This document shows positions 34,305 to 44,800 of a stretch of 64,000 nucleotides of DNA, piece by piece (the stretch's first letter is position 1; each line of letters opens with the position of its first letter). This stretch comes from Anaeromassilibacillus sp. An200 (lineage in GTDB: Bacteria; Bacillota; Clostridia; Oscillospirales; Acutalibacteraceae). The stretch spans positions 54,543 through 118,542 of the forward strand of contig NZ_NFJU01000009.1 in the NCBI RefSeq assembly GCF_002160025.1, in the 5' to 3' direction. The position numbers were made by a program, and so were the translations under genes. Below the pieces are notes generated by a model, which searched no databases, was not told the origin of the DNA, and was given only the letters and a program-made list of their open reading frames with translations.

Positions 34305-35427
34305 CCGCCTGTACTGGCTTTGGCTTCAGCATGCCCTTGGTCCGGGAAGCACGAAGCCGCGCAAGCTTCTGGCCCATTACGGAAGTGTGCAAAACTGTTA
34401 TGAAAGCGGGCCGGAAAGCTGGAAACAGGCCGGGATTTTTACGCCGGTCGAGAGAAAGCGTATGGCCGAGGGGACGCTGGAGCAGGCAGACGCTCAGCTT
34501 CGATTCGCACAGTCTCTTGGGCAGTCGGTGATTTGCCCTGACCAGCCGGAATTTCCCATACTCCTGCGCGAGATTCCCTCGCCGCCCTGTGTGCTCTACT
34601 ACAAAGGAACGCTGCCTCCCGCTGATGCACTGTGTATCGCCATGGTGGGGACACGGCGAGCCACGCCGGATGGGTTGGCGGCGGCCGATAGGCTGTCGTA
34701 TTCCCTGGCAAAGGCGGGCGTTGTGGTGGTAAGCGGCGGCGCTTTGGGGATTGACAGCGCCTGCCATCGGGGCGCTTTGCGCGCAGGAGGAAAAACCCTG
34801 TGCATATTGGGCTGCGGAATTGATTACAATTATCTGATGAAAAATGCGCCGCTGCGGGAAACTATTTCTCAGAACGGTGCGCTGATTTCCGAGTATCCGC
34901 CGAACACTCCCTCGTCTGTGCACTCCTTTCCGATTCGCAACCGCCTGATTTCGGGTCTGTGTGCGGGAACGGTTGTGGTGGAAGCCGCCAAAAAGAGCGG
35001 CGCCCTGATCACTGTGAGCGCGGCGATCGAGCAGGGACGGGACGTCTTTGCCGTGCCGGGAGCGATGGTCAACGAGGCTGCGCGGGGTGCCAATGAATTG
35101 ATCCGCGAGGGCGCGAAACCGGTGATGTCCGCGCAGGATATTCTGGAGGAGTATCCGGGACGTTATTGGGAGGAAACGGAGAAGGAGAACCGGCAGAGTA
35201 TGCCGGAGGTTCCCACAGAGCAGGCGGAGCCGGAATTTTCGAAAACGCCGGAAGCGCTTTCTCCCAACGCGGAAAAGCTGTATCAGGCACTCCGGGCCAA
35301 TCCGCGTCACATCACGGAGCTGGCCTGGGATGCGGGACTTTCCGTCAATCACGCACTGGCCGCCGTGACAGAGCTGGAGCTTTGCGGGCGGGTGCATTCC
35401 TTTTCCGGGCGCCGGTATAGCCGGTAG
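34294..35427 (+). CDS. dprA: DNA processing protein DprA
   Basis: A 377-residue DprA/Smf. The Rossmann-like core shows VGTRRATPDG, VSGGALGIDSACHRGAL and FPIRNRLISGL, and a C-terminal winged-helix domain (about 310-377) follows an acidic linker. DprA loads RecA on incoming single-stranded DNA in transformation. GTG start at 34294 inside the end of the methyltransferase frame, with GGAGGG upstream. Whether the organism is competent is not shown here. Confidence 0.93.
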   Translation: MEDSRLYWLWLQHALGPGSTKPRKLLAHYGSVQNCYESGPESWKQAGIFTPVERKRMAEGTLEQADAQLRFAQSLGQSVICPDQPEFPILLREIPSPPCVLYYKGTLPPADALCIAMVGTRRATPDGLAAADRLSYSLAKAGVVVVSGGALGIDSACHRGALRAGGKTLCILGCGIDYNYLMKNAPLRETISQNGALISEYPPNTPSSVHSFPIRNRLISGLCAGTVVVEAAKKSGALITVSAAIEQGRDVFAVPGAMVNEAARGANELIREGAKPVMSAQDILEEYPGRYWEETEKENRQSMPEVPTEQAEPEFSKTPEALSPNAEKLYQALRANPRHITELAWDAGLSVNHALAAVTELELCGRVHSFSGRRYSR

Positions 35428-35556
35428 GCACGGTTCTGGCCGTGCCCTGTTAAAATTCGCTGGACGCTTCACGGCGGATTTTAACAGGGCAGGACTATCC
35501 AAGCAGACAGGGAAGCCGTCTGCCGGGCACCAAGGTGTCCCATCAATCAGAACAGA
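35427..35556 (+). promoter_or_regulatory. Hairpin-rich leader upstream of topA
   Basis: The dprA-topA gap contains several hairpins: GGCACGG/CCGTGCC (35427-35433 with 35440-35446), a 19-base-pair stem (35444-35462 with 35472-35490) with AT-rich interior, and smaller ones around GCAGAC/GTCTGC and GGCACC/GGTGTC further on. The first two share bases 35444-35446, so they compete. No T-run follows. Regulatory meaning is unknown. Confidence 0.5.
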
Positions 35557-35573
35557 AGATGAGGTGTTTTCTT

Positions 35574-37676
35574 ATGCCGAAGCTTGTTATTGTGGAGTCG
35601 CCTACCAAGGTGAAAACGATAAAAAAATATCTGGGAACGGATTATGATGTGGTCGCAACCATGGGCCATATCCGCGATTTGCCGGAGTCCAGGCTGAGTG
35701 TAGATATCAAGAAGAAATTTGCACCCAAGTATGAAATCATTAAGGGCAAGGAAAAACTGGTGGAGGAGCTCAAGGAAAAAGCGGAAAAGAGCAGCGGCGT
35801 GCTGCTGGCCACCGACCCGGACCGCGAGGGAGAGGCGATCTCCTGGCATCTGGCTTATATTCTTGGTCTGGATACCAACGACAAAAACCGCGTCACCTTC
35901 AACGAAATCACGAAAACGGGCGTCACCGCCGGAATGGAGCATCCCCGCAGCATCGATCAGAATCTGGTCAACGCTCAGCAGGCCCGCCGCATTCTCGACC
36001 GTCTCGTGGGCTATAAGCTCAGCCCCTTCCTCTCGCAGAAAATCCGCCGTGGCTTGTCGGCGGGGCGTGTCCAGTCTGTCGCTGTGCGTCTGATCGTTGA
36101 CCGAGAGGAAGAGATCCGCGCGTTCCAGCCCGAAGAGTACTGGACGATTGACGCCAAAATGATCCCGCAGGGCTCGCGCAAGGCGTTTCCCGCCGCCTTC
36201 TACGGCACGACGCAGGAAAAAATGAAAATTACCAGCGGTGACGAGGCGAACCGCATCCTCGACGATTTGAAGGATGCTGCCTATCAGATCGCCAAGGTGA
36301 AAAAGGGTACCCGCCGCAAATCTCCCGCGCCGCCCTTTATTACCTCCACGCTGCAGCAGGAGGCTTCCCGCCGTCTCGGCTTCCAGGCCAAGCGCACCAT
36401 GAAGGCCGCGCAGGAGCTGTATGAAGGCGTGGAAATTGGAGAGCTCGGCGCGGTGGGCTTGATTACCTACATGAGAACGGACTCCCTGCGCATTTCTGAG
36501 GACGCCATCAATGAGGTGACGGCTTATATTGAGGGGCGCTGGGGCAAGAAATATCTCCCCGATGCGCCGCGCCATTTCAAAACGCGCGCCAACGCGCAGG
36601 ACGGTCATGAGGCGATCCGTCCCACGACGATCGACCTGTCTCCCGACAAAGTCAAGGATAGCCTTTCCAATGACCAGTATAAGCTGTATAAGCTGATCTG
36701 GGAGCGCTTTGTCGCGTGCCAGATGGCGAACTGCCTGCAAAGCACCACGCAGGCCGATATCACGGCTCCCGGCGCGTCCGGAACGGAGTACCTCTTCAAG
36801 GCGTCCGGCTATACCGTAACGTTCGACGGCTTCACCGTGCTCTACGAGGAGGGCAAGGACGAGGAGACGGCGGACGAGGGCAGCCTGCCGCCGCTTGAGA
36901 ACGGCATGAAGCTGCGCTGCAAGGAAATTGCCGGCAACCAGCACTTCACCCAGCCGCCCGCCCGTTTCACGGAAGCCACGCTGATCAAGGCGCTCGAGGA
37001 AAACGGGATTGGCCGTCCGTCGACATATGCCGCAACGATCTCCACCATCACCGGGCGTAATTATGTCGTCCGTGAGGGAAAGGCTCTCAAGCCGACAGAG
37101 CTCGGCGAGGTGACGACGAAGCTGATGCGCGAACGCTTCCCGAAGATTGTCAACGTTAAGTTCACCGCTCAGGTGGAAAGCGATCTGGACAAGGTGCAGA
37201 GCGGGGAAACCGATTGGGTGGAGACGCTCGACCGCTTCTACGGCGACTTTGACAAGACGCTCAAGCAGGCTAAGGAAGAGATGAAGGGCGTCAAGATCCA
37301 GCTCAAGGAGGACGAGACGGACATCATCTGCGAGAAGTGCGGCCGCCGCATGGTGATCAAGACGGGCCGTTTCGGCCGCTTCATCGCCTGCCCGGGTTAC
37401 CCCGAGTGTAAGAATGTGAAAAAGCTCGTGCAGGAAAACGGCGCGGACTGCCCGAAGTGCGGCGGGAAGGTCGTAGTCAAGAAATCGAAAAAGGGCCGTG
37501 TGTTCTATGGGTGCAGCAATTATCCGAACTGCGACTTCGTTTCCTGGGATGAACCGACCCAGCAGAAGTGTCCGCGCTGCGGCAAGACACTGTTGAAAAA
37601 GAAGGGCAAGAAACCGAAATATTACTGCATCACGCCGGACTGCGGCTATGAAAAGACAGAGGATAACGAGGAATGA
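35574..37676 (+). CDS. topA: DNA topoisomerase I
   Basis: A 700-residue type IA topoisomerase that relaxes negative supercoils. Seen: Toprim start VIVESPTKVKTIKKYLG, acidic DPDREGEAISWHL (about 85-95), the active-site region LITYMRTDSLRIS (catalytic tyrosine near 304) and three C-terminal zinc ribbons, each with four cysteines (about 584-700). The ATG at 35574 begins the conserved MPKLVIVES. Its TGA overlaps the next ATG, so trmFO is coupled. Confidence 0.96.
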   Translation: MPKLVIVESPTKVKTIKKYLGTDYDVVATMGHIRDLPESRLSVDIKKKFAPKYEIIKGKEKLVEELKEKAEKSSGVLLATDPDREGEAISWHLAYILGLDTNDKNRVTFNEITKTGVTAGMEHPRSIDQNLVNAQQARRILDRLVGYKLSPFLSQKIRRGLSAGRVQSVAVRLIVDREEEIRAFQPEEYWTIDAKMIPQGSRKAFPAAFYGTTQEKMKITSGDEANRILDDLKDAAYQIAKVKKGTRRKSPAPPFITSTLQQEASRRLGFQAKRTMKAAQELYEGVEIGELGAVGLITYMRTDSLRISEDAINEVTAYIEGRWGKKYLPDAPRHFKTRANAQDGHEAIRPTTIDLSPDKVKDSLSNDQYKLYKLIWERFVACQMANCLQSTTQADITAPGASGTEYLFKASGYTVTFDGFTVLYEEGKDEETADEGSLPPLENGMKLRCKEIAGNQHFTQPPARFTEATLIKALEENGIGRPSTYAATISTITGRNYVVREGKALKPTELGEVTTKLMRERFPKIVNVKFTAQVESDLDKVQSGETDWVETLDRFYGDFDKTLKQAKEEMKGVKIQLKEDETDIICEKCGRRMVIKTGRFGRFIACPGYPECKNVKKLVQENGADCPKCGGKVVVKKSKKGRVFYGCSNYPNCDFVSWDEPTQQKCPRCGKTLLKKKGKKPKYYCITPDCGYEKTEDNEE

Positions 37677-38992
37677 TTCAGGTGATAGGAGCCGGCCTGG
37701 CCGGCTGTGAAGCGGCGTGGCAGATCGCGCAGGCCGGGGAAGAGGTGGAGCTGTTCGAGATGAAGCCCGCCCGGTATTCCCCCGCGCACAAAAGCCCGTT
37801 GTTTGCCGAGCTGATCTGCTCGAATTCGCTGAAAGCGGCGCGGATCGAGAGCGCCGCCGGACTGCTCAAGGAGGAGATGCGCCGTCTCGGCTCGCTTCTG
37901 ACGGAGTGCGCGGCTTCGTGTGCCGTCCCAGCGGGCGGGGCGCTTGCCGTGGACCGGGAGGAGTTTTCCACCCTTGTCACGAAGCGCATCCGGGAGCATC
38001 CGCGAATCCATGTCCATGAGGGCGAGGAGATCCGGGAGCTGCCCCGTGAGGGGATTGCCATCGTGGCGTCAGGCCCGCTGACCTCCGACGCGCTCGCGGA
38101 GCAAATCCAGGCGCTGTGCGGCGGCGGGCTGAGCTTTTTTGACGCTGCCGCGCCCATCGTGACGGCGGACAGCCTAGACATGAGCCGGATTTTCCGTGCG
38201 TCCCGGTATGATAAGGGCGGGGACGACGCATATCTCAACTGCCCGATGGACAAGCCGGCCTATGAAGCCTTCCGCGAGGCGCTGGTGGAAGCGGAGCGCG
38301 CCCCGGTGCATGATTTCGACGTGCGTGATCCCAAGGTGTACGAGGGCTGTATGCCGATCGAGGTGCTGGCACAGCGCGGAATGGACGCGATGCGCTACGG
38401 GCCGATGAAGCCTGTCGGCCTGCGCGATCCCGCCACAGGACGCCGCCCGTGGGCGGTGGTGCAGCTGCGGCGCGAGGACCGGGAGGGGACGCTGTATAAT
38501 CTTGTCGGCTTTCAGACCAACCTCAAATTCGGGGAGCAGCGAAGGGTGTTTGGGATGATTCCGGGCCTTGCCAACGCGGAGTTCACACGGTACGGCGTGA
38601 TGCACCGGAACACCTTCCTCAATTCTCCGGCGCTGCTGCACGCTGATTTCAGCATGCGGGAGCGGCCCTCCCTCTTTTTTGCCGGACAGATCACCGGTGT
38701 GGAGGGATACATGGAATCCGCAGCCGCCGGGCTGATGGCGGGTCAAAATGCGGTGCGCCGCCTGCGCGGGGAGGAAACCTGGGTGCTCCCGCGCGAGACG
38801 ATGATCGGCGCGCTGAGCCGGTATATGGCCGAGGGCGGCGAAGGAGAGTTCCAGCCCATGGGGGCGAATTTCGGCATCGTGCCGCCGCTCGGCATGAAAA
38901 TCAAAGATAAGCGCGACCGCTACGCCGCCTTTGCGGAGCGAGGCCTTCGCGCGCTGACGGAATATTTGCAGGAACACGGCTTCCAGCCGTGA
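37673..38992 (+). CDS. trmFO: Methylenetetrahydrofolate-tRNA-(uracil-5-)-methyltransferase
   Basis: A 439-residue folate- and FAD-dependent enzyme that makes ribothymidine at position 54 of tRNA in Firmicutes. FAD-binding GAGLAGCEAAW is at the N terminus, followed by SNSLKA; the late TGVEGYMESAA and NFGIVPPL are typical. Overlaps topA by ATGA. The topA-trmFO pairing is a common Firmicutes gene order. Confidence 0.95.
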   Translation: MIQVIGAGLAGCEAAWQIAQAGEEVELFEMKPARYSPAHKSPLFAELICSNSLKAARIESAAGLLKEEMRRLGSLLTECAASCAVPAGGALAVDREEFSTLVTKRIREHPRIHVHEGEEIRELPREGIAIVASGPLTSDALAEQIQALCGGGLSFFDAAAPIVTADSLDMSRIFRASRYDKGGDDAYLNCPMDKPAYEAFREALVEAERAPVHDFDVRDPKVYEGCMPIEVLAQRGMDAMRYGPMKPVGLRDPATGRRPWAVVQLRREDREGTLYNLVGFQTNLKFGEQRRVFGMIPGLANAEFTRYGVMHRNTFLNSPALLHADFSMRERPSLFFAGQITGVEGYMESAAAGLMAGQNAVRRLRGEETWVLPRETMIGALSRYMAEGGEGEFQPMGANFGIVPPLGMKIKDKRDRYAAFAERGLRALTEYLQEHGFQP

Positions 38993-39016
38993 GCAAAGGA
39001 AGGCAGGGACACAGGT

Positions 39017-40024
39017 ATGAAAATCATTGTGGATGCGTTTGGCGGGGATAACGCCCCTCTCGAAATCATCAAGGGCTGCGCTGAGGCGGTCAAGGAGCTG
39101 GATCTGGATATTATGCTCACAGGCGACGAGAAGGAGATTCGCCGTGTGGCGCAGGCAAATCAGATCCCGCTTGATCGCATCGAGATCGCGGATGCTCCCG
39201 ATGTCATCACGATGGAGGACGCCGCCGGGGATATTCTGAAATCGAAGAGCAATTCCTCCATGGCGGTCGGCCTGAAAAAGCTTGCGGAGGGCGCGGGGGA
39301 TGCGTTCCTTTCCGCCGGCAATTCCGGCGCGCTCGTCGTGGGTGCGACGATGATTGTCAAGCGCATCAAGGGTGTCAAGCGTGTGGCGTTTGCCCCCGTC
39401 ATGCCAAAGAACAAGGGCTTTTTCATGCTGATCGACAGCGGCGCGAATGTGGAATGCAAGCCGGAGATGCTGTGCCAGTTCGGCGTGATGGCTTCGATCT
39501 ATGTGGAAAAGGTCATGGGCGTGGAGAGTCCGCGCGTCGGCCTGGCCAACGTCGGCGTGGAGGACCACAAGGGCGGCGAATTGCAGCATCAGGCGTTTGC
39601 ATTGCTCAAGAATGCTCCGATCAACTTCATCGGCAACATTGAGGCCCGCGATATCCCGGATGACGCCGCCGACGTCGTGGTGGCCGATGGCTTTACCGGG
39701 AACTGTATCCTCAAGCTGTACGAGGGTGTCGCGATGGTCATGATGCGCAAATTCAAGGGAATTTTCCAGAAGAGCCTGAAAAACAAGATTGCGGCTTCCC
39801 TGATCCTCAACGACGTAAAGGGCCTGAAAAAGGAAATGGATTACAATGAGTACGGCGGAGCGCCGATCATGGGCGCGGCCAAACCGGTCTTTAAAGCGCA
39901 TGGCAGCTCGACAGCCAAAACAATCAAGAGCGCTCTGCGGCTGACGAAGGCGTATGTGGCCGGAAACGTGGTGCAGGAGATTGCCGATTCCATCCAGGCG
40001 CTGAAGGGGGCGGAGGAAGGATGA
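39017..40024 (+). CDS. plsX: Phosphate acyltransferase PlsX
   Basis: A 335-residue enzyme that converts acyl-ACP to acyl-phosphate at the start of phospholipid synthesis. Seen: DAFGGDNAP at the N terminus, SAGNSGALVVGA, and ADGFTGNCILKLYEG. Normal length. Its stop overlaps the rnc start (ATGA). The fab and acpP genes that commonly lie between plsX and rnc in other Firmicutes are absent here. Confidence 0.95.
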   Translation: MKIIVDAFGGDNAPLEIIKGCAEAVKELDLDIMLTGDEKEIRRVAQANQIPLDRIEIADAPDVITMEDAAGDILKSKSNSSMAVGLKKLAEGAGDAFLSAGNSGALVVGATMIVKRIKGVKRVAFAPVMPKNKGFFMLIDSGANVECKPEMLCQFGVMASIYVEKVMGVESPRVGLANVGVEDHKGGELQHQAFALLKNAPINFIGNIEARDIPDDAADVVVADGFTGNCILKLYEGVAMVMMRKFKGIFQKSLKNKIAASLILNDVKGLKKEMDYNEYGGAPIMGAAKPVFKAHGSSTAKTIKSALRLTKAYVAGNVVQEIADSIQALKGAEEG

Positions 40025-40731
40025 GCCGAGCCAGACAGACGGCTCCCGCTCCGGACTGGAAGGGGCTGGAGAAGAACATTGGATATACCTTTCACGACAT
40101 TGGTCTGCTGAAAAACGCTCTGACACATTCCTCCTACGCGAACGAGAGCAAGAAATCCTCCGGCAGCAATGAGCGTCTGGAATTTTTGGGAGATTCCGTG
40201 CTTGGCTATGTGGTGGCGGATTACCTGTTCCGCAACTGCCCGCATCTGCCGGAGGGTGATTTGACCAAGACGCGCGCCGCACTTGTCTGCGAGAAGGCAT
40301 GCTGCGGTTTTTCCCGTCAGTTGGAAGTGGGGAAATATCTGCTTCTGAGCCATGGCGAGCAGAATTCGGGCGGCAATGCCCGCCCCTCCATTCTGGCGGA
40401 TGCCTTTGAAGCCATCATTGCCGCGATTTATCTGGACGGCGGCATGGAGGAGGCCCGCACATTCATTCTGCGCTTTGTCAAACCGATGATTCAGACGGCA
40501 CGTCCGAAACCATTCAAGGATTATAAGACAATGCTCCAGGAAATCATTCAGAAAAACCCGGAGGAATCGCTGGAATACGTCCTGACTGGGGAGAGCGGGC
40601 CGGATCATGACAAGCATTTTTCCGTCGAGGTGCATCTGAACTCCAATGTGATCGGCAAGGGCGGCGGGCGCAGCAAGAAGGAAGCGGAGCAGCAGGCCGC
40701 GCGCGAAGCCCTTGAGCTGATGGGCTACTGA
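40021..40731 (+). CDS. rnc: Ribonuclease III
   Basis: A 236-residue double-strand-specific RNase that processes rRNA precursors and structured mRNAs. The catalytic signature NERLEFLGDSVLG is at about 44-56, the second acidic cluster is in SILADAFEAIIAAIYLDGG, and a C-terminal dsRNA-binding domain (about 163-236) ends in KKEAEQQAAREAL. GCGGAGG precedes the ATG. The stop overlaps the following start (TGATG). Confidence 0.95.
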   Translation: MSRARQTAPAPDWKGLEKNIGYTFHDIGLLKNALTHSSYANESKKSSGSNERLEFLGDSVLGYVVADYLFRNCPHLPEGDLTKTRAALVCEKACCGFSRQLEVGKYLLLSHGEQNSGGNARPSILADAFEAIIAAIYLDGGMEEARTFILRFVKPMIQTARPKPFKDYKTMLQEIIQKNPEESLEYVLTGESGPDHDKHFSVEVHLNSNVIGKGGGRSKKEAEQQAAREALELMGY

Positions 40732-41783
40732 TGCGCCACGCAAACGCGGCGGTGTTTGTGCCGCACAACGGCTGTCCGCACCGGTGCAGCTTCTGCAACC
40801 AGAATACCATCACAGGCAGCGCCGCACAGCTTGGGCCGGACGACGTGAGGGCGGCGGCGGAGCGCGCAGCACAGACGCTTCCGCCCGGTGTACCGACAGA
40901 ATTTGCCTTCTTCGGGGGCAGCTTTACGGCGATCGGCCGCGAGAGGATGCTTTCTCTTCTCGGCGCGGTGCAGCCATACCTGCGCGCGGGTGTGTTTTCC
41001 GGGATTCGCTGTTCGACGCGGCCCGACTGTGTTGACGCGGAGATCCTTTCGCTCTTGAAGGATTGCGGCGTGAAGGCGGTGGAGCTGGGCGCGCAGAGTA
41101 TGGATGACGCAGTGCTGCGCAAAAATGGGCGCGGCCATACCGCGGCGGATGTGGAGACCGCTTCCCGGCGGATCCGGGAAGCGGGGCTTTCCCTTGGGCT
41201 TCAAATGATGACCGGGCTTCCGGGCGACACGCCGGACGGGGCGCGAGAGACGGCGCGCCGCCTGGCTGCCATGTCCCCCGATACGATGCGGATTTACCCG
41301 GCGATTGTCCTGCCCGGCACGGCAATGGCGCGCTGGTATGAGGATGGTTCCTATCAGCCGATGGAATTGGACAGCGCGGTGGAGCTCTGTGCCGATCTGC
41401 TTGATTTTTTTGAACAGCGAGGGATCCGCGTGATTCGGCTGGGGCTGCACAGCTCGCCGAAGCTGGAACGGGACAGGCTGGCCGGGCCGTGGCATCCGGC
41501 CTTTTGTGAGCTGTGCCGCAGCCGGTTGTTTCTGCGCAGGATGGAAAAGGCGCTGGCGGGCGATCCAGCGCGGCAGGCGTATCAGATTCTCGTTTCTCCC
41601 CGCGACCTGTCTGCGGCTGTCGGCCAGAAACGGGCCAATGCTGATGCATTGCACCGGATGGGCTATCCGGTTTCGTTTGCGGCGCGGGAGGAGATTCCGC
41701 GCGGCTTTTTTGCCGTCTGTTCCCAAGAAGGAAAACCATGCCGGTTGGTTGCGCCGGACGGCGGCGAGAGTGAGATGGTTTAA
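40731..41783 (+). CDS. Radical SAM protein (Elp3-like)
   Basis: A 350-residue radical SAM enzyme. The [4Fe-4S]-SAM cysteines are in CPHRCSFC (about 15-22); FFGGSFTAIG and the ELGAQSMDD segment are typical of the Elp3/coproporphyrinogen-oxidase-like branch. Reaction unknown; no acetyltransferase domain is attached. Translationally coupled to rnc and followed 18 bases later by smc, so it is part of an operon with RNA and chromosome functions. Confidence 0.87.
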   Translation: MRHANAAVFVPHNGCPHRCSFCNQNTITGSAAQLGPDDVRAAAERAAQTLPPGVPTEFAFFGGSFTAIGRERMLSLLGAVQPYLRAGVFSGIRCSTRPDCVDAEILSLLKDCGVKAVELGAQSMDDAVLRKNGRGHTAADVETASRRIREAGLSLGLQMMTGLPGDTPDGARETARRLAAMSPDTMRIYPAIVLPGTAMARWYEDGSYQPMELDSAVELCADLLDFFEQRGIRVIRLGLHSSPKLERDRLAGPWHPAFCELCRSRLFLRRMEKALAGDPARQAYQILVSPRDLSAAVGQKRANADALHRMGYPVSFAAREEIPRGFFAVCSQEGKPCRLVAPDGGESEMV

Positions 41784-41801
41784 GAAGGAGGGCATGGCTG
41801 C

Positions 41802-44800
41802 TTGCGTTTAAAATCTCTGGAATTGCAGGGCTTCAAAACCTTTCCCGACCGGACAACCCTGTCCTTTGACAGCGGTGTGACGGCGGTTGTCGGTCCAAAC
41901 GGCAGTGGAAAAAGCAATATTTCGGATGCGATCCGCTGGGTCCTGGGGGAGCAGTCCGCCAGGACGCTTCGCTGTGCCCGCATGGAGGGACTGATCTTCA
42001 ACGGGACGCCGCACCGCAAGGCACAGGGTTTTGCGGAAGTGACCCTCACCATCGACAACAGCGACCGGGGGCTCAATTTCGACAGCGATGAGGTAGCGAT
42101 CACCCGCCGCTACTACCGATCCGGCGAAAGCGAATACCAGCTGAACAAAGCTGCCGTCCGTCTGCGCGATATTATGGAGCTGTTCCTTGATACGGGGCTT
42201 GGCCGTGACGGCTACTCCATGATAGGGCAGGGCAAAATCGACAGCGTGGTGGCTGCCCGAAGCGAGGACCGGCGCGAAATTTTTGAAGAAGCTGCCGGAA
42301 TCGCCCGGTTCCGTTACCGTAAAGAAGAATCGGAGAATCGTCTGGCGCGTGCGGAAGACAATCTTCTGCGTTTGCATGACATCGTTTCCGAATTGGAGGA
42401 GCGCGTAGGACCTTTGAAGGAGCAGTCGGAAAAGGCACAGAAATTCCTTGCGCTGTCCGAGGAAAAACGCACGCTGGAAATCGGCCTGTGGCTCGATACG
42501 CTGGAGCGATCCGGCCGGATTCTGCGCGAGCACGAGGATAAACTGCTGGTCGCCCGCAGCCAGTATGAGGACGCGGAAAAGGCCATCGAGGCGATTGACG
42601 CGGAGATCGATCAGGTGTTCCGCGAGAGCACGGCCTGCACGGCAAAGGCCGACGAGCTGCGCCAGAAGGGTTCGTCTTTGGAAGAAGCGGCGGCGCGCAA
42701 GGACGGGGAAATCTCCGTTATGGAAAACGATATCCTGCACGCCAACGAGAATATGGCCCGTTTGGAGCGCGAGATGCAGGAAGCGGCGGAGTCCGGCCGC
42801 GGAACCGACGCGGAAATCGCGGAAAAGCGGGCGCAGATCGAGGAAAAGAACCAACAGGCCGAGCAGGTGCAGGAGGAGGAGCGCACATGTGTTGCCGCTC
42901 TGGATGAGCTGCGCCGCGGCATGGACGAGGTCAGCGGACGGATTGCCGATCTGTCCCGTGCCATTGCGGACCATACCACGGAATCCACCGAAGCGCGCGT
43001 CGCGGCGGGGACGGCGTCCTCCTCCGTGGAGGAACTTCGCCTGCGCCGGGAATCCGCCGAGGCCAGCAGCCGGGAAAAGCAGGAGCGCCGCGCCGCGCTG
43101 GAGGCTGAGCAGGAGGATTATGCCCGGATGCTCGCGGAGACGCGCGAGCGGATTGACGCGCTGAAAAACGCGGTGCGGGGCCGTGAGATCCGTCTGGACA
43201 GCCGCCGCAAAAAAGCGGAGGAAGCCCGCAAGCAGAGCGAAGCGCTGCACCTCGACACACAGGAGCGCGAACGCCGCGCCCGCCTGCTGGAGGATCTGGA
43301 ACGGAACATGGAGGGTTTTTCCCAGAGTGTCAAAACGGTGATGCGCGAGACAAAGCGCGGCACACTGGGAGGTATCCATGGCCCGGTGTCACGTTTGCTT
43401 GAGGTACCCCCGCGCTACGCCGTGGCGATTGAGACGGCCCTCGGCGCGGCCATGCAGAATATCGTGGTCAGCACGGAGCGCGACGCGAAGCTTGCCATCG
43501 GTCTGCTCAAGCAGCGCGACGCGGGCCGCGCCACCTTCCTTCCCATCTCAACGATCCGCGGTTCGCTGCTGCGGGAGCAGGGGCTGGAGGATTGCGCCGG
43601 CTTTGTCGGCATCGCCGGGACGCTGTGCGGCTGCAAGCCGGAGTATGAGGGGATCCTGCATTCCCTGCTCGGGCGGATTGCAATCGCGGAGGATCTCGAC
43701 AGTGCCGTTGCTATTGCCAAGCGCTATTCCTACCGCTTTCGTGTCGTCACGCTCGACGGCCAGGTTGTCAACGCGGGCGGTTCGCTGACCGGCGGTTCGC
43801 TGGCGCGCAATTCCGGTCTGATCAGCCGAAAAGCGGAGATTGAACGGTTCCGCGCCGAGGCGGCGGAGTTGGCGGCCCAAATGGAACAGGCGCAGGCACA
43901 GTGGAAAGCGCTTCAGGAGGAGGCCTCCCACGAGGAAGCGGAACTGACCGCCAGCCGTGCGGAGCTCGCCACTGCGCAGGAGGACGCCGTCCGCTTTGAG
44001 ACGGCGGAGAAGAGCGCTGCCGCTTCGCTGGAAGCGCTGGCACGTGATGAAGAAGCCCTTCGCAGGGAGGATGAGGAATCCGCCCGCCGTCTGGAGGAGC
44101 TCGAACGTGTCCGTCAGGAGGCGGAAGAGCGGGCCGCGCGGGCCGCGGAACAGATCGCCGCGCTGCAGGAGCAGCTCAACGCCATTCGCGCCAGCCGTGA
44201 CGAGGCGACCAGCCGCTCCGATGAGCTGACAGCCCGCTTGCAGGAGCACCGTCTCCGCTTGCTTGAAATGCGCAAGGACGTGTCCGCTCTCGAAGCGGTT
44301 ATTGAGGAGCTGGAGCGCCGCCGCGCCGGTCATGAGGACCGTGTGGAAAGCCTCCGCCAGGAGCGGCAGTCCGTGGAGGATTCCCTGGCTGGGATCCGGG
44401 AGCGGATGGATGCGGCCCGAGTGGAAGCGGAGCAGCTCCGCACGGAAGCGAAGCAGGCTGCGGCAGGTGTGGAAAACGTAAACCGGAAGCGCATGGAGCT
44501 GGAACAGCAGACCACTGAGCTGCGGATCCGGGAGCGGGAAAAATCGGCCGAGCGGGAGACGATAGGCCATGAAGTGGCCCGTCTTGAGGAGCGCCGGGGG
44601 AACCTGCAAAAGGAATACGATGAGATTACCGCCCGTTTGTGGGAGGAATATGAGCTCACACGCCGTGAAGCGGAGGAAGCATACCATAAACCGGAGGATC
44701 CCCAGCAGTCACGCCGCCGTCTGAATGAAATCAAGACGGGGATCAAGAATCTCGGAGCCGTCAATGTGGCGGCCATTGAGGAATATAAGGAAGTCAGCGA

